Positions 53,609-61,611 of a stretch of DNA of 64,000 nt are shown one piece after another (position 1 is the stretch's first letter; each line of letters begins with the position of its first letter). The position numbers were made by a program, and so were the translations under genes. The DNA is taken from the NCBI RefSeq assembly GCF_002844195.1, contig NZ_PEND01000001.1, forward strand, positions 248,001 to 312,000. The letters are read 5' to 3'. A model generated the notes under the pieces. That model worked only from the letters and a program-made list of their open reading frames with translations, made no database searches and was not told where the DNA came from. Source of the DNA: Halegenticoccus soli (GTDB taxonomy: Archaea > Halobacteriota > Halobacteria > Halobacteriales > Haloferacaceae).

Positions 53609-55168
53609 TCACCGATCTCCGACGCGCTCGCGCGCCTGCTCGACCCAGGCGTCCACGCGGCTCTCCGAGACGCCGATCCGCTGTGCGAGCGACGCGGCGT
53701 CCGCCTCGGCGAGGGCGGCGACGCCGTCGACTCCCTCCTCGCGGAGCCGATCGGCGTAGGCCGGTCCGATGCCTTCTATCGTCCGAAGGCTCCCCGACTC
53801 GGCCGTCTCGGCCTCGATCTCGGTACCCTCCGTGATCTCCTGGTCCTCCGAGATGTCCGTCTCGGTCTGGTCCATCGTCGCCACGTCCGCCGCCGCCGCC
53901 TCGTCGTCTGCCAGCCCGACCTGCTCAGCCGTCGGTTCCTCCGGCGTCGCCTGCTCGGCGTCGTCCGCCGTCGAGGCCGCTTCGCCCGCTGTCTTTCCTT
54001 CGCCGCGGGTCGTCTCCCGCTCGACGGTCACTCCGTCCGGCATCCCCGTCCCGGCCTCGATCTCGGCCGCGGCCTCTCGGCCCTCGGGGACCGATCGCTC
54101 CGCGTACCACTCGGCGACGTTCGGCCAGAGCTCGGCGTGGGACTTGCCAGAGACGGACAGGCCGATGTGCCCCGTCGGGAACTCCATGACGGTCGTGTCG
54201 TCGCTGCCGACGACCTCGTTGAACGGCTTGCTCGCGTCCGGCGGGATGAGGTGGTCGTACTCGCCGACGATCTGGAGGACCGGCATGTCGATCTCCTCCA
54301 GGTCGACGCGCTTGCCGTCCAGCGACAGTTCGCCGTTCATCAGCTTGTTCTCCTGGTAGATGTCGCGCAGGAACTGCTCGTAGGTCTTCCCGGCGACGTC
54401 GATCCCCTCGGAGAGCCACCGCTCCATCCGGGCGAAGTTCTCCACGAACTCGTCGTCCTCCAGGTTGTCGTACAGCCGGAGGTACTTGGTGACGTAGTTC
54501 GACACGGGATCCATCAGCGCGAAGCCGACGTCGAGGAACCCCGCCGGGACGTTGCCGAACGCCCGCCGGACCTGCTCGGGCGAGTAGTAGTCCTCCTCGC
54601 CCCAGAGTTCGAGGATGCCGCCGGTCCCGGCGAAGCACAGCCCGGCCGCCATGAGCCCGAGGTTGCGGACCTTCTCCGGGTGGAGGGCGGCGTACATCGC
54701 GCTCATCGTCCCGCCCATGCAGTACCCGAGGAGGTTGATCGAATCCTGCCCCGACCGCTCGCGGACCACGTCGACGCAGTTGTCGACGTACCGGTTGACG
54801 TAGTCGTCGAGCGTGAGGTGGACGTCGAGCTTCGAGGGCTCGCCCCAGTCGATCAGGTACACGTCGAACCCGCTTTCGAGCAACCGACGGACCACGCTCC
54901 GGTCCGGCTGGAGGTCGAGGATGTACGGCCGGTTGATCAGCGCGTAGACGATGAGGATCGGCACGTCGCGCTGCTCGTCCGTCAGCGGCTCGTAGTGGAG
55001 CAGTTCGAGCTTGTTCTCCTCGTAGACGACCTCGCTCGGCGTCTGTCCGACCTCGATCTCGGCCATCCGGTCGGCCTGCTCCTCGAAGGCTTCCGCCTTC
55101 TCCGCGAACTCGGTCACGGCGTCCCACCCCTCCCGCTGGAAGTGTAAAGCCGCCGCGAGGGGGTTCAT
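53609..55168 (-). CDS. phaC: Class III PHA synthase subunit PhaC with C-terminal HhH domain
   Basis: Polymerises (R)-3-hydroxyacyl-CoA into polyhydroxyalkanoate together with PhaE. The 519-residue protein has the alpha/beta-hydrolase core with lipase box GYCMGG (nucleophile Cys150), Asp305 (VGEYDHLIP) and His334 (TGHIG), the usual triad positions of class III enzymes. After about residue 360, where the core ends, is an acidic, Glu/Ala/Thr-rich linker of about 100 residues. It is followed by a helix-hairpin-helix domain (461-519: [20 protein letters not shown] onward). This extra domain is unusual for a PHA synthase. The start overlaps the phaE stop by four bases, as expected for the PhaEC complex. 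Confidence 0.93.
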   Translation of the reverse strand: MNPLAAALHFQREGWDAVTEFAEKAEAFEEQADRMAEIEVGQTPSEVVYEENKLELLHYEPLTDEQRDVPILIVYALINRPYILDLQPDRSVVRRLLESGFDVYLIDWGEPSKLDVHLTLDDYVNRYVDNCVDVVRERSGQDSINLLGYCMGGTMSAMYAALHPEKVRNLGLMAAGLCFAGTGGILELWGEEDYYSPEQVRRAFGNVPAGFLDVGFALMDPVSNYVTKYLRLYDNLEDDEFVENFARMERWLSEGIDVAGKTYEQFLRDIYQENKLMNGELSLDGKRVDLEEIDMPVLQIVGEYDHLIPPDASKPFNEVVGSDDTTVMEFPTGHIGLSVSGKSHAELWPNVAEWYAERSVPEGREAAAEIEAGTGMPDGVTVERETTRGEGKTAGEAASTADDAEQATPEEPTAEQVGLADDEAAAADVATMDQTETDISEDQEITEGTEIEAETAESGSLRTIEGIGPAYADRLREEGVDGVAALAEADAASLAQRIGVSESRVDAWVEQARERVGDR

Positions 55169-55716
55169 TCTTCCACCGCCTCGAGGATCCTGTCGAGCTT
55201 CGTTTCGACGGCGTGCTGGCGCCGTTCGAGCTCGACGAGCCGTTTGCCCACCTCCTCGATGTCGCCGTCGGTCGCGAACCCGTAGGCGCGGAGGGTCGAC
55301 TCCGCCAGCTGATCGAACCCCTCCTTCGCGCCGAGCGCGTTGTCGACCGTCTGCCCGGTGGCGAGGGCGAACGCGGTCGTCCCCATCACCTCCTTGAACG
55401 CCTCGTTCGCGGCGTTCAACCAGATGTCGCGGAAGTCCTCGAGCGGGACGTCCTCGCCCTCCATCGCGTCGTGAACCCGCTCTATCTGCTCTTCCGCGGC
55501 GCGCATCCACACCTGGTACGCGCGGGCGTACCCCCTCGCGCCGTCCTTCCAGGTCTCGTCCATCGCCGTCTCGTCGATCGATCTCATCCAGGCGTCGAGG
55601 AACTGGCTCTGCATCTCCACGTTCCGCTCGACGGCGTCGAGGAACGAATCTCCCATCTGATTCATCTGCTCGGACCACGCTCCGGGATCCGATCGCTGTG
55701 AATTACTGTCTACCAT
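55165..55716 (-). CDS. phaE: PHA synthase subunit PhaE
   Basis: PhaE is the partner of class III PhaC and is needed for its activity at the granule surface. The 183-residue protein is short, as in archaea, and nearly all-helical. It has [20 protein letters not shown], a Trp/Arg-rich [39 protein letters not shown] and a C-terminal coiled-coil-like [20 protein letters not shown]. Its stop overlaps the phaC start by four bases. It follows phaP by 52 bases on the same strand. Confidence 0.9.
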   Translation of the reverse strand: MVDSNSQRSDPGAWSEQMNQMGDSFLDAVERNVEMQSQFLDAWMRSIDETAMDETWKDGARGYARAYQVWMRAAEEQIERVHDAMEGEDVPLEDFRDIWLNAANEAFKEVMGTTAFALATGQTVDNALGAKEGFDQLAESTLRAYGFATDGDIEEVGKRLVELERRQHAVETKLDRILEAVEE

Positions 55717-55768
55717 TGGTCTGTGGGGCTTGTTACGGCGAGTGAAAACAAAAGGATTGTTCGGGTAA

Positions 55769-56344
55769 CTACTCGGACGACGAGCTAGACGACGAGCGCG
55801 ACGAGCGGGACGACCGCGACGCGGACTCGGAGGCGGACTGGGCCGTCTCCTCGGCGGCCTGCGCCATCTGCTGGGCGCTCTCTTCGACGTGCCGCTCGAC
55901 GTCGTTCAGCGAGTCCTCGTAGGCGTTCATCGAGTCGTCGACAATCGAGACCGTCTGGTCGATGACCTGGTTGTACGCGTCCGAGTTGTCGTCGATGTTC
56001 TGCCGGACCGTCTGCCAGGTCTGCTCGTTGATCTGGTTGACCGCGTCGAACTGATCGTCGACGGCCTGCTCGAGGCTGTCGAACGCGTCCTCGCTCTCGT
56101 CGCTGGGGACGCTCGCCTTGAACACGTCGAGGTACGCCTTCCAGATGTTGCGCGTCGCGTCGACGCCCGACTGCTGGACCGACCGCCCGGACTCCATCGT
56201 GTCCTGGAGGGCCTTCGGGAACTGCTTCTGGGCGTTCATACTCTGGTGGAGCCACTGCTGGCCCTGCTTCATCGACTGACGCTGCATCTCGAACATCGCG
56301 TTTATCGGGTTAGACTGCTGGTTCTGGTTGGAACTTTCACTCAT
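55769..56344 (-). CDS. phaP: PHA granule-associated phasin PhaP
   Basis: Phasins coat PHA granules and control their size. The 191-residue protein is rich in Gln, Asn and Ser and nearly all-helical. An N-terminal Gln-rich segment (MFEMQRQSMKQGQQWLHQSM) is followed by amphipathic helices (NIWKAYLDVFKASVPSD, FDAVNQINEQTWQTVRQNID). The C-terminal tail is made of Ser and Arg (about 170-191, RSSRSSRSSSSSSSE). It begins inside the phaR stop (ATGA), so regulator and phasin are co-translated, as in the Haloferax mediterranei phaRP operon. The Ser/Arg tail is an odd extension. Confidence 0.87.
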   Translation of the reverse strand: MSESSNQNQQSNPINAMFEMQRQSMKQGQQWLHQSMNAQKQFPKALQDTMESGRSVQQSGVDATRNIWKAYLDVFKASVPSDESEDAFDSLEQAVDDQFDAVNQINEQTWQTVRQNIDDNSDAYNQVIDQTVSIVDDSMNAYEDSLNDVERHVEESAQQMAQAAEETAQSASESASRSSRSSRSSSSSSSE

Positions 56345-56658
56345 TGTTGATCACCGGAGGCTCGCTTTATCGGGATGACGAACGTCTGGACGATGTCGCC
56401 CTCGTCGAGGTCCAACGCCTCCCGCTCGGCGTCGGGGATACTTATCCGACCGCCGCTCCGGATGCGCGTTTTGAACATCGCCACCCCCGTCCCCATCGAC
56501 ATGAGGTCGGGATAGCTGCTCATCCCCGATCCGGCGTTCATCGACAGCATCTGGTTCAGCAACCGCATCTGCTGGTCTGTGAACTCCTCGCCCGCCTTCT
56601 GCATCTGCTTGGCGAAGAACGCCGGCGACCACGGCATCTCGTCCAGTCCGTCCGTCAT
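56341..56658 (-). CDS. phaR: AbrB-type regulator PhaR
   Basis: A 105-residue protein. The N-terminal half is helical and Gln/Met-rich (SPAFFAKQMQKAGEEFTDQQ, then LLNQMLSMNAG), probably granule-binding. The C-terminal half is an AbrB/SpoVT swapped-hairpin DNA-binding domain (MFKTRIRSGGRISIPDAERE onward, DLDEGDIVQTFVI). In Haloferax mediterranei the AbrB-type PhaR represses phaRP and is titrated by PHA granules. The same logic is likely here from gene order phaR-phaP-phaE-phaC (inference). The ATG at 56658 follows a TATA-like AAAATACTTA by about 30 bases. Confidence 0.86.
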   Translation of the reverse strand: MTDGLDEMPWSPAFFAKQMQKAGEEFTDQQMRLLNQMLSMNAGSGMSSYPDLMSMGTGVAMFKTRIRSGGRISIPDAEREALDLDEGDIVQTFVIPIKRASGDQQ

Positions 56659-56685
56659 CTCACTTCCAACTGGGGGCCCCGCACG

Positions 56686-56726
56686 TAAGTATTTTCCGCT
56701 CAGAACCACTTAGTGCCAATAGGTGG
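56686..56726 (-). promoter_or_regulatory. phaR promoter and candidate operator
   Basis: On the minus strand CGGAAAATACTTA (about 56686-56698) looks like BRE plus TATA for phaR. Directly upstream, ACCAC at 56704-56708 and GTGGT at 56722-56726 form an inverted repeat, with a CACTTAGTG palindrome inside it (56706-56714). A regulator bound there would sit next to the TATA box. PhaR itself is the obvious candidate. Confidence 0.45.
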
Positions 56727-56838
56727 TAATGAGTGTCGCCAAACGGTGAGAATACTGTCGGGCCGGCGAGCGTACGGGTCGCGTATCGAAATAGCTAATA
56801 GATCATGATACCCAGTACCAAACAGACCGACTTTACAA

Positions 56839-57495
56839 ATGAATAGTCAAGAGACGAAACGGGAGGCCGCTACGCTCGGGTACGGATTCACCGACGCGTG
56901 GATTCGGGCGACCGGACACATGATAAACAGCGCGGTCGAGGCCCAGCGGGCGGCCCTGGCCGCCTACGGAATCAAGGGCGGCTCGGACGATCGCTCGAAC
57001 GGCGGCATCGATTCGGTAGCGTATTCGAAAGACGAGTGGTCGTTCGAACGGACCGTCGATTCTCCGGGCGAGATCGGCGTCGGCGACGCCGTCACGTTCT
57101 CCAAGACGCTCTCTCACGACGACGTCGAGGCGTTCGCCGACGCGAGCGGCGACACGAATCGCCTCCACCTCGACGGCGGATTCGCCGAGGAGACGCGGTT
57201 CGATCGGCCGATCGTCCACGGAACGCTCGTCGCCGGGCTGATCAGCGCGGCGCTGGCGCGGCTTCCCGGTCTCACGATATACCTCTCGCAGGACGTGGAG
57301 TTCCTCCGACCCGCCTTCCCCGAGCAGCGCTTGACGGCGACCGTCGAGGTGATCGAGGACATGGGTAACAAACGGTACCTCCTCTCGACGGACGTGACAG
57401 ACGAGGAAGGGCGCCCCGTCATCGAGGGCGAGGCGATCGTCCTCATCGACCCCCTCCCCGGGGCAGCCGAGAAGGCCGACGACCCGGCGCGGTAG
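56839..57495 (+). CDS. phaJ: MaoC family (R)-enoyl-CoA hydratase, PhaJ-like
   Basis: Likely hydrates trans-2-enoyl-CoA to (R)-3-hydroxyacyl-CoA, feeding beta-oxidation products to PHA synthase. The 218-residue protein has a hot-dog fold with the hydratase-2 motif FADASGDTNRLHLDGGFAEE (Asp105, His110), followed by RPIVHGTLVAGLISAALARL. A roughly 70-residue N-terminal extension (AWIRATGHMINSAVEAQRAA) is helical and resembles a phasin segment, which might bind it to granules. It is divergent from phaR. A 25-bp direct repeat covers its last codons. Confidence 0.85.
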   Translation: MNSQETKREAATLGYGFTDAWIRATGHMINSAVEAQRAALAAYGIKGGSDDRSNGGIDSVAYSKDEWSFERTVDSPGEIGVGDAVTFSKTLSHDDVEAFADASGDTNRLHLDGGFAEETRFDRPIVHGTLVAGLISAALARLPGLTIYLSQDVEFLRPAFPEQRLTATVEVIEDMGNKRYLLSTDVTDEEGRPVIEGEAIVLIDPLPGAAEKADDPAR

Positions 57496-57538
57496 CCGCC
57501 GCCGTTCGAGCGCCCGAGAAGGCCGACGACCCGGCGCG
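57467..57538. repeat. Exact 25-bp direct repeat at the phaJ 3' end
   Basis: The block at 57467-57491 (last codons of phaJ, encoding AEKADDPAR) is repeated without change at 57514-57538 downstream of the stop; starts are 47 bases apart. It begins CCGAGAAGGCCG and ends CCCGGCGCG. A recent short duplication or a functional repeat are both possible. Confidence 0.85.
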
Positions 57539-57635
57539 CGCGATTGTTCCCGCGTCGCGGACACTCGCCGCCGCGAACCGGTCGCTCGACCCGTGGTAAC
57601 CATTTACGCCCCTCGGCCGTCACTGTCCGTACGGC

Positions 57636-58088
57636 ATGACCGACAGCGAACATCTGTCCACCTCGGTCACGCTTTTCGTCCGTGCGCGGCCGGCGTTCGG
57701 GGCCGAGGAGTACAAGCGAGAGGTGATGGAGCGGATCGCGGAGCTGGAGCGAGGGGGGAGACTCGAACGGTTCGACGTTCGGACGTGGGAGAAAGCGGTA
57801 CGCGACGCCGGTCCGCTCGAGAGGTGCGAGTCCCTCCGCTCGGTGTTCCGGCGGCTGGAGGAGTTCGAACGGTGGGCCGATCGGAACGGCGTCTCCGTCG
57901 ACGGCGTTTTCAGGCGCCGCGAGGTCCACTCGGCCATCACCGACGAGCGGTACGCCGTCGTCTCGCTTCCGACGCTGTGCCTCGTCGCCTACGAGGGGGG
58001 CGAACTGCGCGGCGTCTACCCCCACTCGGACGGGTCGGACACCCGGACCGTGTTCGACTTCCTCGACGCGCTCCAACGTGATCGTTGA
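57636..58088 (+). CDS. Hypothetical protein (150 aa)
   Basis: A 150-residue protein. STSVTLFVRARPAFGAEEYK at the N-terminus is followed by a long helix (REVMERIAELERGGRLERFD), a middle charged region (LRSVFRRLEEFERWADRNGV) and a C-terminal strand-rich part (AVVSLPTLCLVAYEGGELRG). The pattern recalls haloarchaeal HTH-associated domains, but I do not recognise it with confidence. It has two cysteines, with no pair spacing. It starts about 35 bases after a TTTACG element. Confidence 0.62.
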   Translation: MTDSEHLSTSVTLFVRARPAFGAEEYKREVMERIAELERGGRLERFDVRTWEKAVRDAGPLERCESLRSVFRRLEEFERWADRNGVSVDGVFRRREVHSAITDERYAVVSLPTLCLVAYEGGELRGVYPHSDGSDTRTVFDFLDALQRDR

Positions 58089-58467
58089 GTGTCTGTTCTC
58101 AGTTATTGAGAAGTACTGTGCGATACTGTCCCATCGCCCCGACTCCGTCTCCGCCGGTCCTTGGTCACAGGTCACACAGCGCCGCCGTCGCCGGTGTTTG
58201 CGATCCGGCATGTTCGGAACGCGGACCATGAACCTCCTATGTTCTTATTATGACCTTTAACGGATCTCATCCCGTTTTAGCCAAGTCCTATATGTGTCCG
58301 CGTTGACCCTCCCAGTGAACGCGGTCGGTCGACGACCGGCCTGTGCAACGGCCCCGCGGCGGAACGGGACGCCGACCTCTCGTCGCCGACGATACAGTCG
58401 CTCGATTCCGCCACCGAGGGAACGGAGTCCGTCAGCGCCCCGCGCAAACGATCAGAAACACCCAACC
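58089..58467. other. Long intergenic leader region
   Basis: Nearly 380 bases before the small winged-helix gene. AT-richer patches occur at 58095-58125 and 58228-58260 (ATGTTCTTATTATGACCTTT). The latter is a likely promoter, which would give a leader of up to 200 bases, long for a haloarchaeon. No RNA structure recognised. Confidence 0.4.
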
Positions 58468-58725
58468 ATGACCCAGTCAACAGTGAACTACGAACCGGCT
58501 TCGGGCGGCATCGAATCGAGCGTCGAACAACTCGCGGTTCCCGCGGAACTCGACTCGACGAGCACCAAACTCGTCTACCTGTACCTGCGGACCGCCGACG
58601 AGGTGACGGTCGACGAACTCCGCGAATCGCTCCGCATGAAAACCATCGCCCTGTACCCCGTCCTCGAGACGCTCCGCCGGAAGGGGCTCGTCCAGCAGAG
58701 CGGCGAAACCTACCGCTGTTCCTGA
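58468..58725 (+). CDS. Small winged-helix protein (85 aa)
   Basis: An 85-residue TrmB/MarR-style winged helix: VPAELDSTSTKLVYLYLRTA, then DEVTVDELRESLRMKTIALY (helix-turn-helix) and PVLETLRRKGLVQQSGETYR (second helix and wing). No effector domain is attached. Such stand-alone wHTH proteins are common in haloarchaea. The ATG at 58468 is chosen because upstream codons are Arg/Pro-rich. Target unknown. Confidence 0.78.
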   Translation: MTQSTVNYEPASGGIESSVEQLAVPAELDSTSTKLVYLYLRTADEVTVDELRESLRMKTIALYPVLETLRRKGLVQQSGETYRCS

Positions 58726-58813
58726 GCGCCACGCGCCGCTCTCGCGCGCTCCCGTCGGACGAGCGCACCGTCCCGTGCGCGTGATCGCCTTTTCGCGCCC
58801 CGAAAACCCGTTT

Positions 58814-58975
58814 TCAGAGTTCGACTGCGCCGACCCAGGCGTCCTCGCCGTGTCTCGGGCACCAGGGTTGGTGTGCGTCCGCGCAGCGCGGATCCATCGT
58901 CCATCCGCACGTGCAGTACGTTTGAAACTCTCTCGCTTCGATCAGCCGTCGGCAGAGCCGGCATCGCACGCTCAT
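58814..58975 (-). CDS. Cys/His-rich zinc-finger micro-protein (53 aa)
   Basis: A 53-residue protein, MSVRCRLCRRLIEAREFQTY onward, with Cys5-x2-Cys8, then Cys21, Cys23 (YCTCGW), Cys30 (DPRCADAH) and CPRHG (Cys39, His42). Six Cys and two His could hold two zinc ions. Basic N-terminus. It is one of several such micro-proteins in the window; role unknown. It is convergent with the winged-helix gene at 58468 and just downstream of the thiolase. Confidence 0.75.
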   Translation of the reverse strand: MSVRCRLCRRLIEAREFQTYCTCGWTMDPRCADAHQPWCPRHGEDAWVGAVEL

Positions 58976-59053
58976 GCTAGTGGGTAGCACTCGGTGGGTG
59001 ATAAACGGCTTTCGCGCCCGGCGGGGACTGTCTACCCCGCTGTCCTGACCGCG

Positions 59054-60217
59054 TCACCGGGCGAACAGCGCCGCGATTCCGCCGCCGCCGCCGACGCTCA
59101 TCCCGACGACGCCGTAGCTCGCGTCCTCGTCGACCATCGCGTGCACGAGCGTCGTCGACAGCATCCCGCCGCTCGCGCCGATCGGGTGTCCGAGCGCGAT
59201 CGCGCCCCCGAGCGGGTTCAGCTTCTCCCGGGGGACCCCGAGCGTCTCGCCGACGTACACCATCTGCGCCGCGAACGCCTCGTTCAGTTCGAACACGTCG
59301 ACGTCGGAGACGTCGAGGTCGTTCGCGCGGAGCAGCTCCTCGACCGCGTCCGCGACGGCCATCCCGAACCACCGCGGGTCGCGGTACGCGACCGCGTAAT
59401 CGACGATCCGCGCGAGGGGATCGAGGTCGGCGTCGCGCGCCGCCTCCGCGTCGGCGAGCAGGACGCACCCGGCCCCGTCGCTGAGGTCCGAGGCGTTGCC
59501 GGCGGTGATCGTCCCGCCGTCCCGGAACGCCGGCCGGAGTCCGGCGAGCCGCTCTTCGCTCGTGTCGGCCCTGGGCCCTTCGTCCTCGTCCACCTCCTCC
59601 CCGTCGACCGACACGGGGACGATCTCGTCGTCGAACGCGCCGTCAGCTATCGCCTCGACCGCGCGGCGGTGGCTCCCGAGCGCGTACTCGTCCTGCGCCT
59701 CCCGGGAGATGTCGAACCGCTCCGCGAGGTCCTCGGTGAGTTCACCCATGTGGGCGTCGTAGTTCGCGTCCCACAGCGAGTCGTAGATCATCGAATCGCG
59801 GAGCGTCACGTCGCCGTACCGGTGCCCCCGGCGGATTTCCGACGCCACGTACGGCGCGTTCGACATCGACTCCATCCCGCCCGCGACGACGAACGTCGCC
59901 CGCCCGGCCGCGATCCGATCAGCCCCCAGCGCGATCGCGCGAAGGCCCGACCCGGAGGCCTCGTTCACGGTGGTCGCCGCGAGGTCGTCCGGCAACCTGG
60001 CCTCGACGACGACCTGCCGGGCGGGCACCTGGCCGAGCCCGGCCGAGATCGCGTTGCCGAGGGCGACCCAGTCGAGCCGCTCGGCGTCGATCGGCGTCCG
60101 ATCGAGCAGCCCCGAGAGGGCCGTCGTCCCGAGTTCGACGGCCGACCGGTCGGCGAGCGAACCGAGAAACGACCCGTGAGCGGTGCGAGCAGCGTCGATG
60201 AGCGCGATGTCGGTCAT
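59054..60217 (-). CDS. Thiolase family protein with Ser in place of catalytic Cys
   Basis: A 387-residue acetyl-CoA acetyltransferase-type thiolase, a candidate for making acetoacetyl-CoA for PHA. It opens IALIDAARTAHGSFLG. The usual nucleophile block NKxCxSG is here VNEASGSGLRA (Ser88). The middle VAGGMESMSNAPYV is normal and GGAIALGHPIGASGG keeps His344. The usual second Cys block is VVGMSVGGGGGIA (Ser374). Ser-type catalytic centres have been reported for the alpha subunits of haloarchaeal beta-ketothiolases, which work with a small OB-fold partner. No such partner lies beside this gene. Confidence 0.87.
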   Translation of the reverse strand: MTDIALIDAARTAHGSFLGSLADRSAVELGTTALSGLLDRTPIDAERLDWVALGNAISAGLGQVPARQVVVEARLPDDLAATTVNEASGSGLRAIALGADRIAAGRATFVVAGGMESMSNAPYVASEIRRGHRYGDVTLRDSMIYDSLWDANYDAHMGELTEDLAERFDISREAQDEYALGSHRRAVEAIADGAFDDEIVPVSVDGEEVDEDEGPRADTSEERLAGLRPAFRDGGTITAGNASDLSDGAGCVLLADAEAARDADLDPLARIVDYAVAYRDPRWFGMAVADAVEELLRANDLDVSDVDVFELNEAFAAQMVYVGETLGVPREKLNPLGGAIALGHPIGASGGMLSTTLVHAMVDEDASYGVVGMSVGGGGGIAALFAR

Positions 60218-60316
60218 GGAATGCGTTCGGGTGGACGCGCGCGCCGGCCAAGTAACCGCGGACCGTCTAGACGGCCGGACGGTGCGGTTCGCCGGACTGT
60301 CGCTCGTCGCGTCACC

Positions 60317-60736
60317 TCAGTCCGACCGGTCCGGGTCCTCCGAAAGCGGCCCCGGTTCGTTACCCGGAAGACACACGAGGTTTCTCCGCCCGATTCGGTG
60401 TCTCGTGACGGCTCCTTCGCGTTCGAGGTGCGAGAGCGTCCGGCTCGCCGTCGAGGCGGAGACCCGCGCTTCCTCGACGAGTGTCTTCTGCTGGGCGCGT
60501 CCCCCGTTCAGCTCGATGAGGCGGAGGAGGTACTCCGCGGGTGTCGCCCCCTCTTCGAGCAACAGTTCGGCCGGCGAACGCTGACCCTCTCGGCGCTCGG
60601 CGGACGCGCCCGGTTCCTCGACCGACTCCGGCGTCGGTTTCTCGCTCCCGGCCGCGGCGGTCGTCCGACCGTCCGAACCGGGGCCCCCGTCGGCCCCTCC
60701 GAACAGCCGATCCGCCAGCCGTCTCAGGTGGCTCAT
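60317..60736 (-). CDS. MarR-like winged-helix regulator (139 aa)
   Basis: A 139-residue protein. A disordered Gly/Ser/Pro/Glu-rich N-terminal half is followed by a winged helix (about 67-125): ATPAEYLLRLIELNGGRAQQ, KTLVEEARVSASTASRTLSH and LEREGAVTRHRIGRRNLVCL. It ends in an acidic tail. It lies next to the thiolase on the same strand, 99 bases upstream, and could regulate it; that is inferred from position only. Confidence 0.75.
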   Translation of the reverse strand: MSHLRRLADRLFGGADGGPGSDGRTTAAAGSEKPTPESVEEPGASAERREGQRSPAELLLEEGATPAEYLLRLIELNGGRAQQKTLVEEARVSASTASRTLSHLEREGAVTRHRIGRRNLVCLPGNEPGPLSEDPDRSD

Positions 60737-61063
60737 CGACCCCGATCCTCCGCCTCGGCTACCTGCGCTCGCTGTGACCTTCCCATCGACATTCCGACGT
60801 GCGATCCGATCGCCCGCTCGAAGAATGACGAAATTGCTTGCGTGGACAAGCGAGTTTTACGTGTCCGTCCCCGGACGGCCGAGCCGACGGATCGCCGTCC
60901 CGGGTCGTCGCCGGCCCGTCCCTGCCGACCGTTCTGCGCCGACCGCTCTCCTCCGACCGCTCGACGCCGCCGTCACCCGAACGGACGGTGTGAAAAGGGA
61001 TTGGCGAAGCGGCCCGCCGGGGGAATAACAGCCTTTAACATTCTGACGCCCCTCGATTAATAC
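60737..61063. other. Divergent intergenic region before nikR
   Basis: Contains AT-richer GAATGACGAAATTGCTTGCG at about 60825 and a second AT patch at 61025-61062 (AACAGCCTTTAACATTC, then GATTAATACATG). The latter places a TATA-like box and start codon of nikR together, consistent with a leaderless mRNA. No gene seen. Confidence 0.45.
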
Positions 61064-61492
61064 ATGACAGTGGTCAGCGTTTCCATGCCGGAGGAGTTGC
61101 TCGCCCGCATCGACGCCTTCGCCCAGGAACACGGCTACACCGGCCGCAGCGAGGTCATCCGCGAAGCGTCCCGAAACCTCCTGGGGGAGTTCGAGGACAA
61201 ACGCCTCGAAGACCGGGAGCTGATGGCCGTCGTGACCGTCGTGTTCGACTACGAGACGACGAGCGTCGAAGAGCGGATGATGCACCTCCGCCACGAGTAC
61301 GAGGGGCTCGTCGCGTCGAACTTCCACAGCCACGTGGGCAACCACTACTGCATGGAGATTTTCGTCCTCGAAGGGGAACTCGAAGATATCTCGACGTTCG
61401 TCGGGAAGATCCGTGCGACCAAGGACACGCTCAGCGTCGACTACTCCGTCATGCCCGTCGACGACTTCTCCCCCTTCACCGAGATCGAGTGA
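61064..61492 (+). CDS. nikR: Nickel-responsive regulator NikR
   Basis: A 142-residue ribbon-helix-helix regulator. The DNA-binding part is [20 protein letters not shown], then [20 protein letters not shown]. The ACT-like metal domain carries the full high-affinity nickel set: His77, His88 and His90 (NFHSHVG) and Cys96 (HYCMEIF), aligning one residue after the His76, His87, His89 and Cys95 of Escherichia coli NikR. It should therefore be a true nickel sensor that represses nickel uptake genes, which are not in the window. The start follows GATTAATAC directly. Confidence 0.94.
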   Translation: MTVVSVSMPEELLARIDAFAQEHGYTGRSEVIREASRNLLGEFEDKRLEDRELMAVVTVVFDYETTSVEERMMHLRHEYEGLVASNFHSHVGNHYCMEIFVLEGELEDISTFVGKIRATKDTLSVDYSVMPVDDFSPFTEIE

Positions 61493-61611
61493 GGTCCCGC
61501 GCCCGTCGACCACGTTCGGGACCGCGGCGACGCTCGACGATTCAACCGGGCGCGGCATCTCGCCGGCCGAGAAGCGACTATTATTAATATTCGAAGGTCT
61601 ATTTTTAATAC

